Source: Bradyrhizobium sp. CCGUVB1N3
GTDB lineage: Bacteria > Pseudomonadota > Alphaproteobacteria > Rhizobiales > Xanthobacteraceae
Length of the DNA stretch: 64,000 nt
Reading direction: 5' to 3'
NCBI RefSeq assembly: GCF_024199925.1
Contig: NZ_JANADR010000001.1
Location: 1,550,001-1,614,000, forward strand
Shown: positions 9,957-17,907 of the stretch, piece by piece
Layout: every line of letters starts with the position of its first letter
How positions within the stretch are numbered: the stretch's first letter is position 1
The notes under the pieces: generated by a model
Seen by the model: only the letters and a program-made list of their open reading frames with translations
What the model was told of the DNA's origin: nothing
Databases searched by the model: none
Program-made: the position numbers and the translations under genes

Positions 9957-10009
9957 TCTCCAGTATTATGCCTCGGGCTAAAAGGTCATCGAATGATGGC
10001 GCATCACGG

Positions 10010-10190
10010 TGTTCCCGAATTGATCGAAAGGGCCCTATCGCAGGGCAACCGGACCACCTGCGAAATCGGGAAGACATAGCGCAAGCTCGCAGTCCATCGC
10101 AGGTTATCCGGCCGGATCGCCTGGTCGGCCACGGCATCATAGCGCCACGGCGAAGCAATAGTGCCCATCTTCATCGGCCGTGGCGCGCCA
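10010..10190. repeat. Long copy (A) of a dispersed repeat, with terminal hairpin
   Basis: About 180 bp closely related to 13045-13233: both contain GATCGAAA, GAAATCGGGAAGACAT, GCGCAAG(C/A)TCGCAGTCC and GGCCGGATCGC, then the hairpin core. The core here is about 10136-10189, with arms CGCCACGGC and GCCGTGGCG around a 26-nt loop containing AATAGTGCCCATCTTCATC. On the minus strand the core reads WRATADEDGHYCFAVAL and then TGA. Confidence 0.85.
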
Positions 10191-10238
10191 GTCAGAGAAT
10201 TGGCACGACCTCTCGGGTCGGCCGCAGCTTGGATCCCC

Positions 10239-11477
10239 TCACCGCTGGCATCCCTTACGCGCGAGCTCGACGCGCCGATTCTTCGCGCGTCCCTCGTCGC
10301 TGTCGTTGGAAGCGACCGGCCGGCTCTTGCCATAGCCCTGCGTGCTCACCCTGGACGTTTCACCGCCGTGCGCAACCAGCCATTGCATGACGGCCTGTGC
10401 CCGCGCGCCGGACAGCTTCAAATTGTAGTCGTCGCTGCCAACATTGTCGGTGTGTCCCTGCAGCTCGACCATCAGCTTTGGCTGACCCTTGAGCGTGGTC
10501 AGCACGCGGTTGAGCAACGGCTCGGACTCCTCTCGCAGAGTTGCCTTGTTGAAATCGAAATGCACGCCGTAGAGCGGTACATGGCAGTCCCTGTCCAGGC
10601 GCGCAGCGAGATCGTCCGCGCCGGCATCCGCCACAGCCATAGCGATTTCACCGGCGCCGATGTGCATGGAGACCCAGATGTCCCGGCCGCCTTGCGCATA
10701 ATGTGCGAGCAGAACTCCGTCTGACTGATTGAGGCCCTGACTTTGAATCAGAATCTGCCAGCCGGCCTTGGTGAGCGCTTCGCTGTAGGCCGCAATGAAT
10801 TGCAGCACCGACACGCTCGCGGGATAGCCATAGGTCTTGATGACCTGTCCGGTGCCCGCCAGCACTTTTTCCTGATCCTTCTGCGGCACCGTGACATCGA
10901 GCGGCGAAGGATCCTGGCTGGTTGATTTCAGCGTCGTCCCCGGGAAGCGGGCAAGATAAGGAAAGTCATCCTTGTCGCTGACCTTTTCCGGCGTGGCGCC
11001 CGGTGGCCGCAGGGTCAACGCGACCTTCGAGCCGCCCACTTCGACGATATCGAGTTGAATCTCGTCGAAATCATTGGCAACATTGAACGTCGCCCATATT
11101 TCCGCTCCGCTCTGAAGCCGCTTGAGCGTCGCGCCATTTTCCCATTCGCGCACGATCTGCCAGCCGGCCTTGAGCCAGTAGGGTTTGATCTCCTGCCACG
11201 TCTTGTTGCTGTCATCGGGCTTCGGCCTTGGGATCATGTGCAAAACGCTCTGATAGTGCTTGCCCTGCTGCACCATCCGTTGATCGAAGCCCTCGGCATT
11301 CTTTTCGACCAGAAACTCCGCCTGACCGAATTCTTCGACGTCCACATTGCGATCAGCATTCTTGAAAGTCACACTCGGCGGCAACTGAACAGACTCGGGA
11401 AGACCCTTGAGCGCCCAAGCCGGCGTCGAAGCAACGAGAGCAAGGATGGCGATTGTCAATTGCAGCGGGGATTTCAC
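10239..11477 (-). CDS. OmpA-family outer-membrane/peptidoglycan-binding protein
   Basis: A 412-residue exported protein. A signal peptide (MKSPLQLTIAILALVASTPAWA) precedes about 270 residues with no family I recognise, in which the phrases GWQIVREWENGATLK and GWQILIQSQGLNQSDG suggest two related subdomains. The last 115 residues are an OmpA_C peptidoglycan-binding domain: FDFNKATLREESEPLL, VELQGHTDNVGSDDYN, LSGARAQAVMQWL and NRRVEL. It probably tethers the outer membrane or a periplasmic complex to the cell wall. It stands alone, followed downstream by the dispersed repeat copy A. Confidence 0.85.
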   Translation of the reverse strand: MKSPLQLTIAILALVASTPAWALKGLPESVQLPPSVTFKNADRNVDVEEFGQAEFLVEKNAEGFDQRMVQQGKHYQSVLHMIPRPKPDDSNKTWQEIKPYWLKAGWQIVREWENGATLKRLQSGAEIWATFNVANDFDEIQLDIVEVGGSKVALTLRPPGATPEKVSDKDDFPYLARFPGTTLKSTSQDPSPLDVTVPQKDQEKVLAGTGQVIKTYGYPASVSVLQFIAAYSEALTKAGWQILIQSQGLNQSDGVLLAHYAQGGRDIWVSMHIGAGEIAMAVADAGADDLAARLDRDCHVPLYGVHFDFNKATLREESEPLLNRVLTTLKGQPKLMVELQGHTDNVGSDDYNLKLSGARAQAVMQWLVAHGGETSRVSTQGYGKSRPVASNDSDEGRAKNRRVELARKGCQR

Positions 11478-11785
11478 GCGTAAGTCCTTTGACTAGTGAA
11501 TTTGGCCCTCGTCTCACAACGAGTCATGCCTAAACGGAGTCACGGCGAAACGGAGTCATGGCGAAACGACCAAGCTTGAAATCCGGTGGCCGCAAGGCGC
11601 GAACGGTTCCATGCGCTCGTCCGCACGTCAAGAGGTTCGGAAACCGCCGATGGTGGTGATCGACGGGGGCAACCACAGGGGTAACCTGAGTACCCGGCCG
11701 AATCGGGAAGACAGCCGCCTGCGCGGCTAGTGCAAAGTCGTGGGATTTCGCGGCATTCCCGATTGGCTCGCTTAAGCGGCCGCTA
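11478..11785. other. Intergenic stretch with a 16-bp direct repeat
   Basis: No gene is recognised. AAACGGAGTCACGGCG at 11532-11547 is followed directly by AAACGGAGTCATGGCG at 11548-11563. Further on, AATCGGGAAGACA near 11702 echoes the body of the dispersed repeat found at 10010 and 13045, so the second half is probably a degraded copy leading into hairpin copy B. Confidence 0.5.
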
Positions 11786-11843
11786 CATCATAGCGCCACG
11801 GCGAAGCAATAGTGCCCATCTTCATCTGCCGTCAGCGGCGCCA
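11786..11843. repeat. Dispersed hairpin repeat, copy B
   Basis: Contains AGCGCCACGGCGAAGCAATA and GTGCCCATCTTCATC as in copies A and D, but the right arm is altered to CTGCCGTCAGCGG. On the minus strand it reads TADEDGHYCFAVAL and then TGA, and it continues the reading frame of the VOC remnant without interruption. Confidence 0.8.
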
Positions 11844-11935
11844 GTTTTTCATTCCAGGACTTGCGCTGGGTTAGATCCCAACGGTTGCCGCAGGGATCCT
11901 CGAACGCCGCGACGACGCCATAGAACGACGCAGCG
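11787..11935 (-). pseudogene. VOC (glyoxalase-like) protein C-terminal remnant fused to the dispersed repeat
   Basis: A minus-strand frame encodes SFYGVVAAFEDPCGNRWDL, the last metal-binding strand of many VOC-superfamily proteins (the Glu of FEDPxGN is the usual ligand). It then reads TQRKSWNEKLAPL and runs straight into the repeat-encoded DEDGHYCFAVAL and a stop. Only about 40 residues survive of a domain that normally has 110 or more. No start codon context supports an expressed gene. Confidence 0.6.
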
Positions 11936-11978
11936 TGGCGCGAGCTGTGTGTCGGCAAGCTTCACGTTCAAACCTCCG

Positions 11979-12440
11979 CTAACGAACGAGGCGGCTGTCC
12001 CATAGTACGCCGAGCAGTTCCTTGAGCTGAGCAAAGCGCTTCGGTCCAAGCTCAACGCTAAATTCGTGTTCTATCTCCTGGAGAATCTCCCCCATCTTCT
12101 TGTAGACGGCGTGCCCTTGCTTGGTGAGGCGGACGACACGCGCGCCGCTCTCGTCCGGCACGGCGGACCGGGTGACGTAGCCGAGACCCTCGAGCGTCTT
12201 GAGGAGTTGGTTCATCGCCTGCTTGCTCATGCCGGCGCGCTCTGCGAGCATGCTCGGCCGAACGCCGTCGGGGCCCGGATACTGCAGGACCGCCATGTGG
12301 GGCACGCTGAGATATTCAAAACCCGCGGCTTTGAGATCGTCGATCAGCTTGCGACGAATGGCCTCCGCGGGCGCGCGCAGCAAGGCGCCGATATAGGGCG
12401 GCTTGGCGAGCGCATTATCTTGGGATTGTGGCATTGACAC
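11979..12440 (-). CDS. MarR-family transcriptional regulator
   Basis: A 153-residue winged-helix repressor. The HTH region RPSMLAERAGMSKQAMNQLL is followed by the wing GYVTRSAVPDESGARVVRLT, where the DxR-type wing is conserved, and flanking helices form the dimer interface. It is divergent from the cupin gene at 12499. The 58-bp gap holds overlapping ATTTACC/GGTAAAT palindromes, so it very likely represses both genes and is relieved by a small-molecule ligand, as is usual in the family. The ligand cannot be inferred. Confidence 0.9.
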   Translation of the reverse strand: MSMPQSQDNALAKPPYIGALLRAPAEAIRRKLIDDLKAAGFEYLSVPHMAVLQYPGPDGVRPSMLAERAGMSKQAMNQLLKTLEGLGYVTRSAVPDESGARVVRLTKQGHAVYKKMGEILQEIEHEFSVELGPKRFAQLKELLGVLWDSRLVR

Positions 12441-12444
12441 CGGG

Positions 12445-12482
12445 AGTAAATTGCATTTACCGTCTGGTAAATCGAATTTACC
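12445..12482. promoter_or_regulatory. Overlapping palindromic operator between marR and cupin genes
   Basis: ATTTACC-GTCT-GGTAAAT spans 12455-12472 as a perfect 7-bp inverted repeat. The right half GGTAAAT (12466-12472) pairs again with ATTTACC at 12476-12482 across a CGA spacer, and a further GTAAA half-site begins at 12446. The block lies between the divergent starts at 12440 and 12499. Symmetry and position make it the likely MarR operator; binding is inferred. Confidence 0.75.
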
Positions 12483-12498
12483 CGGTGGGAGCCATTAC

Positions 12499-12975
12499 AT
12501 GCAACAGCAAACCGTCCAGCCCCGTGTCAATCCTGCCGACGAAGTGATCGGAACAAAGGCGCTTTCAGTGCGCTTCCTGCTCACCGGCGAAGAATCGAAC
12601 GGGAGTGTCGCTGCCTTTGAGCTGTTGGTCGCCGGCTCAGGGCGGCTGCCGGCGCCCGCACACAGCCACGATCACTACGAAGAAACCATCTACGGGCTTG
12701 AGGGAATCCTAACCTTCACCATTAACGGACATGAGGTCGATGTCGGGCCAGGGCAGGCGCTCTGCATTCCGCGCGGGGCAGTTCACCGCTTCGACAATAA
12801 CGCGAGCGCGGATGCGAAGGCGCTCTGCGTGATTTCACCTGCCGCGATCGGCCCAGAGTATTTCCGCGAGACCTTCGCGGTGCTGAAGGCCGCGGTGGGC
12901 GGGCCGCCTGATAAGGCCAAGATGCTGGAGATCATGCGTCGCCACGGGCTCACGCCGGTGTTTCCGCCGACGTAA
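12499..12975 (+). CDS. Cupin-domain protein
   Basis: A 158-residue single-domain cupin. Motif 1 is AHSHDHYEETIYGLEG, with ligands His55, His57 and Glu61; motif 2 is PRGAVHRFDN with His96. These are the usual metal ligands of small cupin enzymes or sensors. The ATG at 12499 follows GGTGGGAGCC and sits just after the palindromic operator. The C-terminal helix region (FRETFAVLKAAVGGPPDKAK) resembles quercetin-dioxygenase-like cupins. It is divergent from a MarR regulator. The substrate is unknown. Confidence 0.85.
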   Translation: MQQQTVQPRVNPADEVIGTKALSVRFLLTGEESNGSVAAFELLVAGSGRLPAPAHSHDHYEETIYGLEGILTFTINGHEVDVGPGQALCIPRGAVHRFDNNASADAKALCVISPAAIGPEYFRETFAVLKAAVGGPPDKAKMLEIMRRHGLTPVFPPT

Positions 12976-13044
12976 GGCTCGCGGTGGTACCTCGCGTGTT
13001 CTCCCCTGCTGCATCGCACGAGTCTGGAAGTGGCCCATCGCGCC

Positions 13045-13233
13045 GTTCCCGGGATTGATCGAAATGGCTGCAGCCGAAGGGTAACCGGACCAACCCCGAA
13101 ATCGGGAAGACATTCGCCCATGAGGCGTAGCGCAAGATCGCAGTCCGTCGCTGGTTATTCGGCCGGATCGCGTCGGCGGCCGCTGCGTCATAGCGCTACG
13201 GCGAAGTGCCCATCTTCATCGGCCGTGGCGCAC
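13045..13233. repeat. Long copy (C) of the dispersed repeat
   Basis: Matches 10010-10190 over its whole length (see copy A). The hairpin core at about 13186-13233 lacks six bases (CAATAG of the consensus). On the minus strand the loss is in frame, giving ATADEDGHFAVAL and then TGA instead of ...GHYCFAVAL. It lies between the 3' ends of the cupin and MFS genes. Confidence 0.85.
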
Positions 13234-13282
13234 CAATTCTGCGATGCTGCACGATCTTGCCGGTTGACGCGCAGGCTCCGCG

Positions 13283-14560
13283 TCAAGCCGAGAACACCTC
13301 TTGTCGACCTGCCGCCAATCGCCTCGGCAGAATGCGCCGGCGCCGGTGTAGCAGCCAGGCTGCGATCGCCATGTTCGCGATGTTCCAGGCGATGCCATTG
13401 ACCAGCGCCGAAGCGTAGGAACCGGTCCAGTCGTAGATCGCACCGGCCAGCCAGCCGCCTAGCGCCATGCCAGCGAGAGTGACCGAGATGGCGAGGCTGA
13501 CGCGAAGACCGGCCTCCTGCGCCGGGAACAGCTCGCGAATGATCGCCGCATAACTCGGGACGATGCCACCCTGCGCCAAGCCGAAAATGGCGGAAACGAC
13601 GTAGAGCGAGACCAGCCCGTTGAACGGCAGATAAAGCGCGAGCGCGATGGCCTGCATTGCTGAGCCCAGCAGCAAGGTCGGCAGCCCGCCCATGAAGTTC
13701 AACACCCAGCCGAAGATCAGACGGCTCGCCACACCAAAGCCGAGCATCACCGCCAGCATCTCGGCGCCGCGCGCAGGGCCGTATCCGAGATCGCCGCAAT
13801 AGGCGACCAGGTGGACCTGCGGCATCGACATGGCGACACAGCAGCACAGGCCGGCGAAGGCCAGCAGACCTTGGGTAACGCTCGGAGCCAAGCCTAAGGC
13901 TTGGTAGGTGCTGCCGGTGCTCGCCGCTTCGAGCGTAGCCTTGTGGAAGACAGGCCGCCGCAGCAATACCAGGGAGAGCGGCAGCATCGTTACCAGGCAG
14001 AATAGGCCGATGCCGATATGGGTCTGCCGCCAGCCGACCACAGCGATGAAGTGTTGGATGATTGGTGGCCAGACCACGCCGGCAAGGGAGCTGCCGGCGG
14101 TAGCCAGGGAAATGGCGAGGCCGCGGTGCCTATCGAACCAAAGCGAGGCGTCGGCCACCAGGGGCGCGAAGCTCGCCGCGCCGCCGAGGCCGATCGTGAT
14201 GCCGGAGACAACCGCGAAGACGAACAGGCTCGGGGCGAACGCAGTGAGGACGTAGCCGAGACTCATCAGGATCGCGCCCCCGGCGAGGGGCGGCAAGATG
14301 CCGAATCGATCTGCCAATCGGCCGACAATGATGCCGCCGATCATGAAGCCGATGGTCGTGAGTGCATAGGGCAGCGTCGCGTCGGCGCGAGGCGCGTTGA
14401 AATCGGCTTGCACTGCCGGCAGCGCCACGACGAGAGACCACATGCCCACGCAGCCCAGCGTGCTGAGGGTGATGGAGACGACGAGGCGGGTCCAGGAATA
14501 TGAAGTCTCGATCGACGGCATTTCAGACGGCACGGTGGCAGGTTTCCTCGAGGCTTGCAT
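13283..14560 (-). CDS. Major facilitator superfamily transporter
   Basis: A 425-residue inner-membrane transporter with about 12 hydrophobic segments. The MFS motif A is GRLADRFG at residues 80-87, between TM2 and TM3. TM4-5 carry GITIGLGGAASFAP and FDRHRGLAISLATAGSSLAG, the latter typical of oxalate/formate-antiporter-like or monocarboxylate-like MFS proteins. A second half-repeat includes GYGPARGAEMLAVMLGFGVASR. The gene is divergent from a LysR gene with a start-to-start distance of about 115 bp, so that regulator probably controlled it before being broken by an IS. The substrate is unknown, perhaps a small carboxylate. Confidence 0.88.
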   Translation of the reverse strand: MQASRKPATVPSEMPSIETSYSWTRLVVSITLSTLGCVGMWSLVVALPAVQADFNAPRADATLPYALTTIGFMIGGIIVGRLADRFGILPPLAGGAILMSLGYVLTAFAPSLFVFAVVSGITIGLGGAASFAPLVADASLWFDRHRGLAISLATAGSSLAGVVWPPIIQHFIAVVGWRQTHIGIGLFCLVTMLPLSLVLLRRPVFHKATLEAASTGSTYQALGLAPSVTQGLLAFAGLCCCVAMSMPQVHLVAYCGDLGYGPARGAEMLAVMLGFGVASRLIFGWVLNFMGGLPTLLLGSAMQAIALALYLPFNGLVSLYVVSAIFGLAQGGIVPSYAAIIRELFPAQEAGLRVSLAISVTLAGMALGGWLAGAIYDWTGSYASALVNGIAWNIANMAIAAWLLHRRRRILPRRLAAGRQEVFSA

Positions 14561-14675
14561 CTAAGTCGGCCATAGGTACGGCCCGCCTTCACCCGCGACA
14601 AAGCAGGATTTCTCTTTTGTAGAGCGAGCGAAACTCATGCACCTTGCGGCCCTATCGCATAGCTCGGAGCCGGCC

Positions 14676-15156
14676 ATGACGTATCTGCTGCCGCCACTCA
14701 ATGCCCTGCGCGCCTTTGAGGCCGCCGCCCGCCATCTCAGCTTCAAGCAGGCCGCCCACGAGCTGCACGTCACTGCCGGTGCCGTCAGCCAGCAAGTCCG
14801 CCTGCTGGAGGAGCGGCTAGGTGTGCAACTATTCGAGCGGCGAACGCGGCAGGTGATCCTGACTTCTGCCGGGGAAACCTATCTGACGCGGGTACGTCAG
14901 GCGTTTCGTTGCCTCGCCGACGCCACTGCCGAACTCAGGCCTGAGGGCGTCACAAGTCTGCTGCATATCGGGGTACATGCAGGTTTCGACCTTGACGGGT
15001 TGCGGCTGCGCCTGGCGCAGTTCCGCCAGGCGCAGCCACAGGTAGCCATCCGCCTCAGCCAGCCTGCGGGGCTGCACGAGCTGCTCGACGGCAAGGTCGA
15101 CATGGTGATCGCCGAAAGGCTGCGGCGCTATCCAGGTTATAGGTGCGAGCCTCTAG
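14676..15156 (+). pseudogene. LysR-family regulator split by an IS5-family insertion
   Basis: GcvA-like LysR regulator: LPPLNALRAFEAAARHLSF, HTH AAHELHVTAGAVSQQV and ERLGVQLFERRTRQVILT are intact, followed by part of the effector domain up to RCEPL. The IS begins at 15157, and the hybrid frame stops at 15167 after AGC. Rejoining across the CTAG duplication keeps the frame open (ESGFLIGPLGT...), but the downstream part does not look like the rest of a 300-residue LysR protein, so the 3' end had probably decayed already. The ATG at 14676 suits family starts better than 14637. It was probably the regulator of the divergent MFS gene. Confidence 0.85.
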
Positions 15157-15467
15157 CAGGCTGTTGAAGAAGTCTTCGAGCGACGCGCGATAAATGGGAT
15201 GTCGTCGCCATTAAGGAGGCAGATTTCACCTTCGAGTGAGCCGTCATCCCGCAGTTCGGCCTAGCCATCACCGTTGGCTGGCTCCATTTCGTCGTTTCCC
15301 TGCCAGCCGAACTGGACGGCATCGCCGTCACAGGCTCCATGAATGCAGCCCGTGAGGCAATCGAAGGCGAACTCGCCGCCGTCGTCATCGAACAGGATGT
15401 AGGCGCCCGCCACGGCCATGTCGTAGCCTGGTGTCTCGACGACCCGCCATCTACCTCGGATGCTCAT
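15153..15467 (-). pseudogene. IS5 passenger gene with in-frame TAG
   Basis: Its ATG overlaps the transposase stop (ATGA at 15464-15467), so it would be translationally coupled. It encodes MSIRGRWRVVETPGYDMAVA and FDDDGGEFAFDCLTGCIHGA up to GDG, then TAG at 15261-15263. The same frame continues AELRDDGSLEGEICLLNGDD and IPFIARRSKTSSTAC. I recall a Trp (TGG) at this place in related IS passengers, so one base change makes the stop. The natural stop TAG is supplied by the CTAG target duplication outside the element. Function unknown. Confidence 0.65.
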
Positions 15468-16645
15468 GCCGGTGCCGCCAGAAGCTTGGGCAGCCGGATC
15501 AGATTATAGGCCGCAAGCGCCAGGACGAAGACGGCATCCACCCGGTCGCGGCCTCGCAGCTTGACCTTGGCCAGGCCAGCGGAACTCTTGATCCAGCCGA
15601 AGACTTCTTCGATGCGTTTGCGGCAGCGTTGGCTGATGTCATAGCCGTCGTGACGCGTGGTACGCGCGTCGACCGCCGTCTTGCGCCGCTTGCCGGTCTT
15701 ACTCAGATGTCCATTGATCGCGATATGCGGAGTAACCGATCTATCTCTCAGGTCATGCACGAACTGCGTGACGTCGTAGGCTTTGTCCGCCCCCAGAGTG
15801 ACCCGCTTCGCACACCCGCGCCTGTCGATCATGGCAAGCGCAATCTCTCGTTCGGCGGTGCCAGTAGCTTGGCTCACTCCACCTAAAACCGCCAAACCAT
15901 TGCGGTTCTCCATCAGCGCATGGCCCATATAGCAGAGTTTGGCCGGCTGGCCGTCGCCCTTTTTATAGAGCCTGGCCTCAGGATCGGTCGTGCTCTCATG
16001 GGTCTCGTTGGATCGCTTCTCCTTGTGGAAGCTGCGCTCGGCATTGCGTCCCGGACCGTCCTGATCTTTGTCGCTGCCATCCTTCCTCCGGAAGCTCTTG
16101 ATCGAAGCCCAGGCTTCAATGAGCGTGCCGTCCACCGAGAAGTGATCGCTCGACAAAAGACGCTTCACCTTCGGCTGCGCCAAAAGCGCGTTCAAGAACT
16201 TGGCCGCAATCTCACCTTCAAGCAGCCGGTCGCGGTTCTTCGAGAAGGTTGAATGGTCCCAAACCGCATCGTCCACCCCAAGCCCGACGAACCAGCGGAA
16301 CAGAAGATCGAACTCCATCCGTTCCATCAGATGCCTTTCCGAGCGAACCCCATAGAACGCCTGTAGGAGCATCGCCCGAAGCAGTTTCTCCGGTGCGATC
16401 GAGGGCCGACCGAAGTCCGTGTAGAGCTTGCCAAACTCCCCAGAAAGATCGCCCAGCGCCGCATTTGCCAGATCCCTGATCGCCCGCAGCGGGTGGTCGA
16501 CGCGAACCCGAGCCTCCAGGTCAACATAACTGAACAGCGAGCCAGACCGTTCGTCACTTCCCCGCATCGTGCCACCCCAGCAAAATCCTGATCCTAGGGA
16601 ATCACGATCCAAAACGCTTCGCCAGAGACTTCTTCAACAGCCTGC
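15157..16645. mobile_element. Complete IS5-family insertion sequence (1,489 bp)
   Basis: Terminal inverted repeats are CAGGCTGTTGAAGAAGTCT at 15157-15175 and its exact complement at 16627-16645. CTAG flanks both sides (15153-15156 and 16646-16649), the target duplication expected for IS5-group elements. Inside are one transposase gene and a small coupled passenger frame, both on the minus strand. The element interrupts a lysR gene. Confidence 0.92.
15464..16567 (-). CDS. IS5-family transposase
   Basis: DDE transposase of 367 residues that moves the surrounding element. The N-terminal domain has LFSYVDLEARV, FGRPSIAPEKLLRAMLLQ and RSERHLMERMEFDLLFRWF. The catalytic residues are in DHFSVDGTLIEAW (first Asp), LGADKAYD (second Asp) and RKRIEEVFGWIKSSAG (Glu in the Y/R-E-K-like helix). 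The frame is open to an ATG at 16612, but MRGSDERSGSLF at 16567 is the usual start. It appears intact, so the element may still be active. Confidence 0.92.
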   Translation of the reverse strand: MRGSDERSGSLFSYVDLEARVRVDHPLRAIRDLANAALGDLSGEFGKLYTDFGRPSIAPEKLLRAMLLQAFYGVRSERHLMERMEFDLLFRWFVGLGVDDAVWDHSTFSKNRDRLLEGEIAAKFLNALLAQPKVKRLLSSDHFSVDGTLIEAWASIKSFRRKDGSDKDQDGPGRNAERSFHKEKRSNETHESTTDPEARLYKKGDGQPAKLCYMGHALMENRNGLAVLGGVSQATGTAEREIALAMIDRRGCAKRVTLGADKAYDVTQFVHDLRDRSVTPHIAINGHLSKTGKRRKTAVDARTTRHDGYDISQRCRKRIEEVFGWIKSSAGLAKVKLRGRDRVDAVFVLALAAYNLIRLPKLLAAPA

Positions 16646-16759
16646 TAGAGAGTGGTTTTCTGATCGGCCCGCTCGGCACGGCGGATTGTCCCGAGATCGA
16701 GACCCTGCGTTCGTGCCTGCTTGGCCATGTCGAGCTTGAGCTCGTTACCACAACCTAGG

Positions 16760-17048
16760 CGCCACTGGTCGTCGACCTGCAGGCTCGGCGCTCAGGCCAT
16801 CCAAGCCTTTCTCTTCCGCTTGAACGCGGCGACGGTCGTGTGAGCCAAGCGGAAAGCATGCGCTGGCACCACGGCGTAGTACAAAATCGCTAATGGTCGG
16901 AGCATTACCGATTGGATCGTGCGGCAGGCCGCGGCATCATGGCGCCACGGCGAAGCAATAGTGCCCATCTTCATCGGCCGTGGCGCGCTACTTGGATTAG
17001 GGAGTCGCCAGAGACACCTGGGCATGTCGGTGAATACGGAGATGACCC
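16760..17048. other. Intergenic stretch carrying hairpin repeat copy D
   Basis: No gene. The first half follows the remnant frame of lysR. The dispersed repeat occupies about 16936-16990, 60 bp upstream of the next hydrolase start. Confidence 0.5.
16936..16990. repeat. Dispersed hairpin repeat, copy D
   Basis: Full-length core with arms CGCCACGGC and GCCGTGGCG and the loop AATAGTGCCCATCTTCATC. On the minus strand it reads RATADEDGHYCFAVAP and then TGA. Here the frame is closed upstream by TAG, so no longer protein runs into it. Confidence 0.85.
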
Positions 17049-17831
17049 ATGAAACTCGCGCATGACGGCATCCAGCTGTCCTTCGACATCGCCGGGGCGG
17101 GACCGCTTCAATTCCTGTTCGTCCATGGCCTGGGCGGGGATCGCACGCATTTTGCGCCGCAGATGGAGTATTTCGCCCGTCAAGGTCGGGCGTTGAATGC
17201 CGAGCTGCGGGGGCATGGTGAGAGCGACAAGCCGCAACAGGCGTATTCGATCGAAGGCTTCTCCGATGATCTCGTCTGGCTGTGCAACCGACAGCAGATC
17301 ACAAAGCCGGTCATCGTGGGTCAAAGCATGGGTGGCAACATGGCGCTCGAAATCGCCGCCCGCTATCCAGACTTTCCTGCAGGCCTGGTGCTGCTCGATT
17401 CAGGGGTGCTCTTCCCTGCCTCAGCAGGGACGGTGTTCGCCGGGTATCTGGAGGGCTTAAGGGGCGCGGATTTTGCGGACGAGGCGCGGAAGATTGTGGC
17501 GGACTCCTGTCTGCCGACCGACAGATGCCGCGCCCATGTTGAACAGACCTTTCTGGCGACGCCACAGCACGTGCTGGTGTCCACGTTTACAAGTCTGTTC
17601 CCCTGGGATGTGCATCGGGCGCGTGAATGCGCCCAGGCGTGCCGGGTCCCGGTGCTCTACATCGAAGCGGCCCATCGGCTCGCGGATCTGGATCGTTTTG
17701 CGGCGCTGTGCCCACAACTGGTCACGGCCAAGGCCGTAGGCTCCGGGCATTTCCTGTCGCTGGAAGTGCCGGAGCAGATCAACCCGATGATCGACCGGTT
17801 TATCTCGCTCTACGTGAGAAGACCCGAGTAA
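17049..17831 (+). CDS. Alpha/beta-fold hydrolase
   Basis: A 260-residue cytosolic hydrolase. The oxyanion HG lies in FLFVHGLGG; the nucleophile Ser93 is in GQSMGG; the catalytic His234 is in GSGHFLSLEVPEQ; ELRGHGESDKP is the usual strand-4 loop. The likely acid is Asp in the strand after RVPVLYIEAAH, a region that looks atypical because it reads IEAAHRLAD rather than a G.D motif, so the triad acid is uncertain. The ATG follows GGAGATGACCC. The substrate is unknown; the size and loop pattern fit small-ester or lactone hydrolases. Confidence 0.85.
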   Translation: MKLAHDGIQLSFDIAGAGPLQFLFVHGLGGDRTHFAPQMEYFARQGRALNAELRGHGESDKPQQAYSIEGFSDDLVWLCNRQQITKPVIVGQSMGGNMALEIAARYPDFPAGLVLLDSGVLFPASAGTVFAGYLEGLRGADFADEARKIVADSCLPTDRCRAHVEQTFLATPQHVLVSTFTSLFPWDVHRARECAQACRVPVLYIEAAHRLADLDRFAALCPQLVTAKAVGSGHFLSLEVPEQINPMIDRFISLYVRRPE

Positions 17832-17907
17832 GTTTCAAATTGCGGGCACAGTGCATTCAATCTCGGAAGCCTCAGCTGCGGCCACAACTGTATGTGCGAG
17901 CAGACCT

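Noticed and set aside
3290..15263. Two in-frame TAG codons (recombinase and IS passenger) as a sign of amber recoding
   Set aside because: Intact genes in the window, such as erpA, ilvD and pdhB, end with TAG, so TAG works as a normal stop. Independent decay is simpler.
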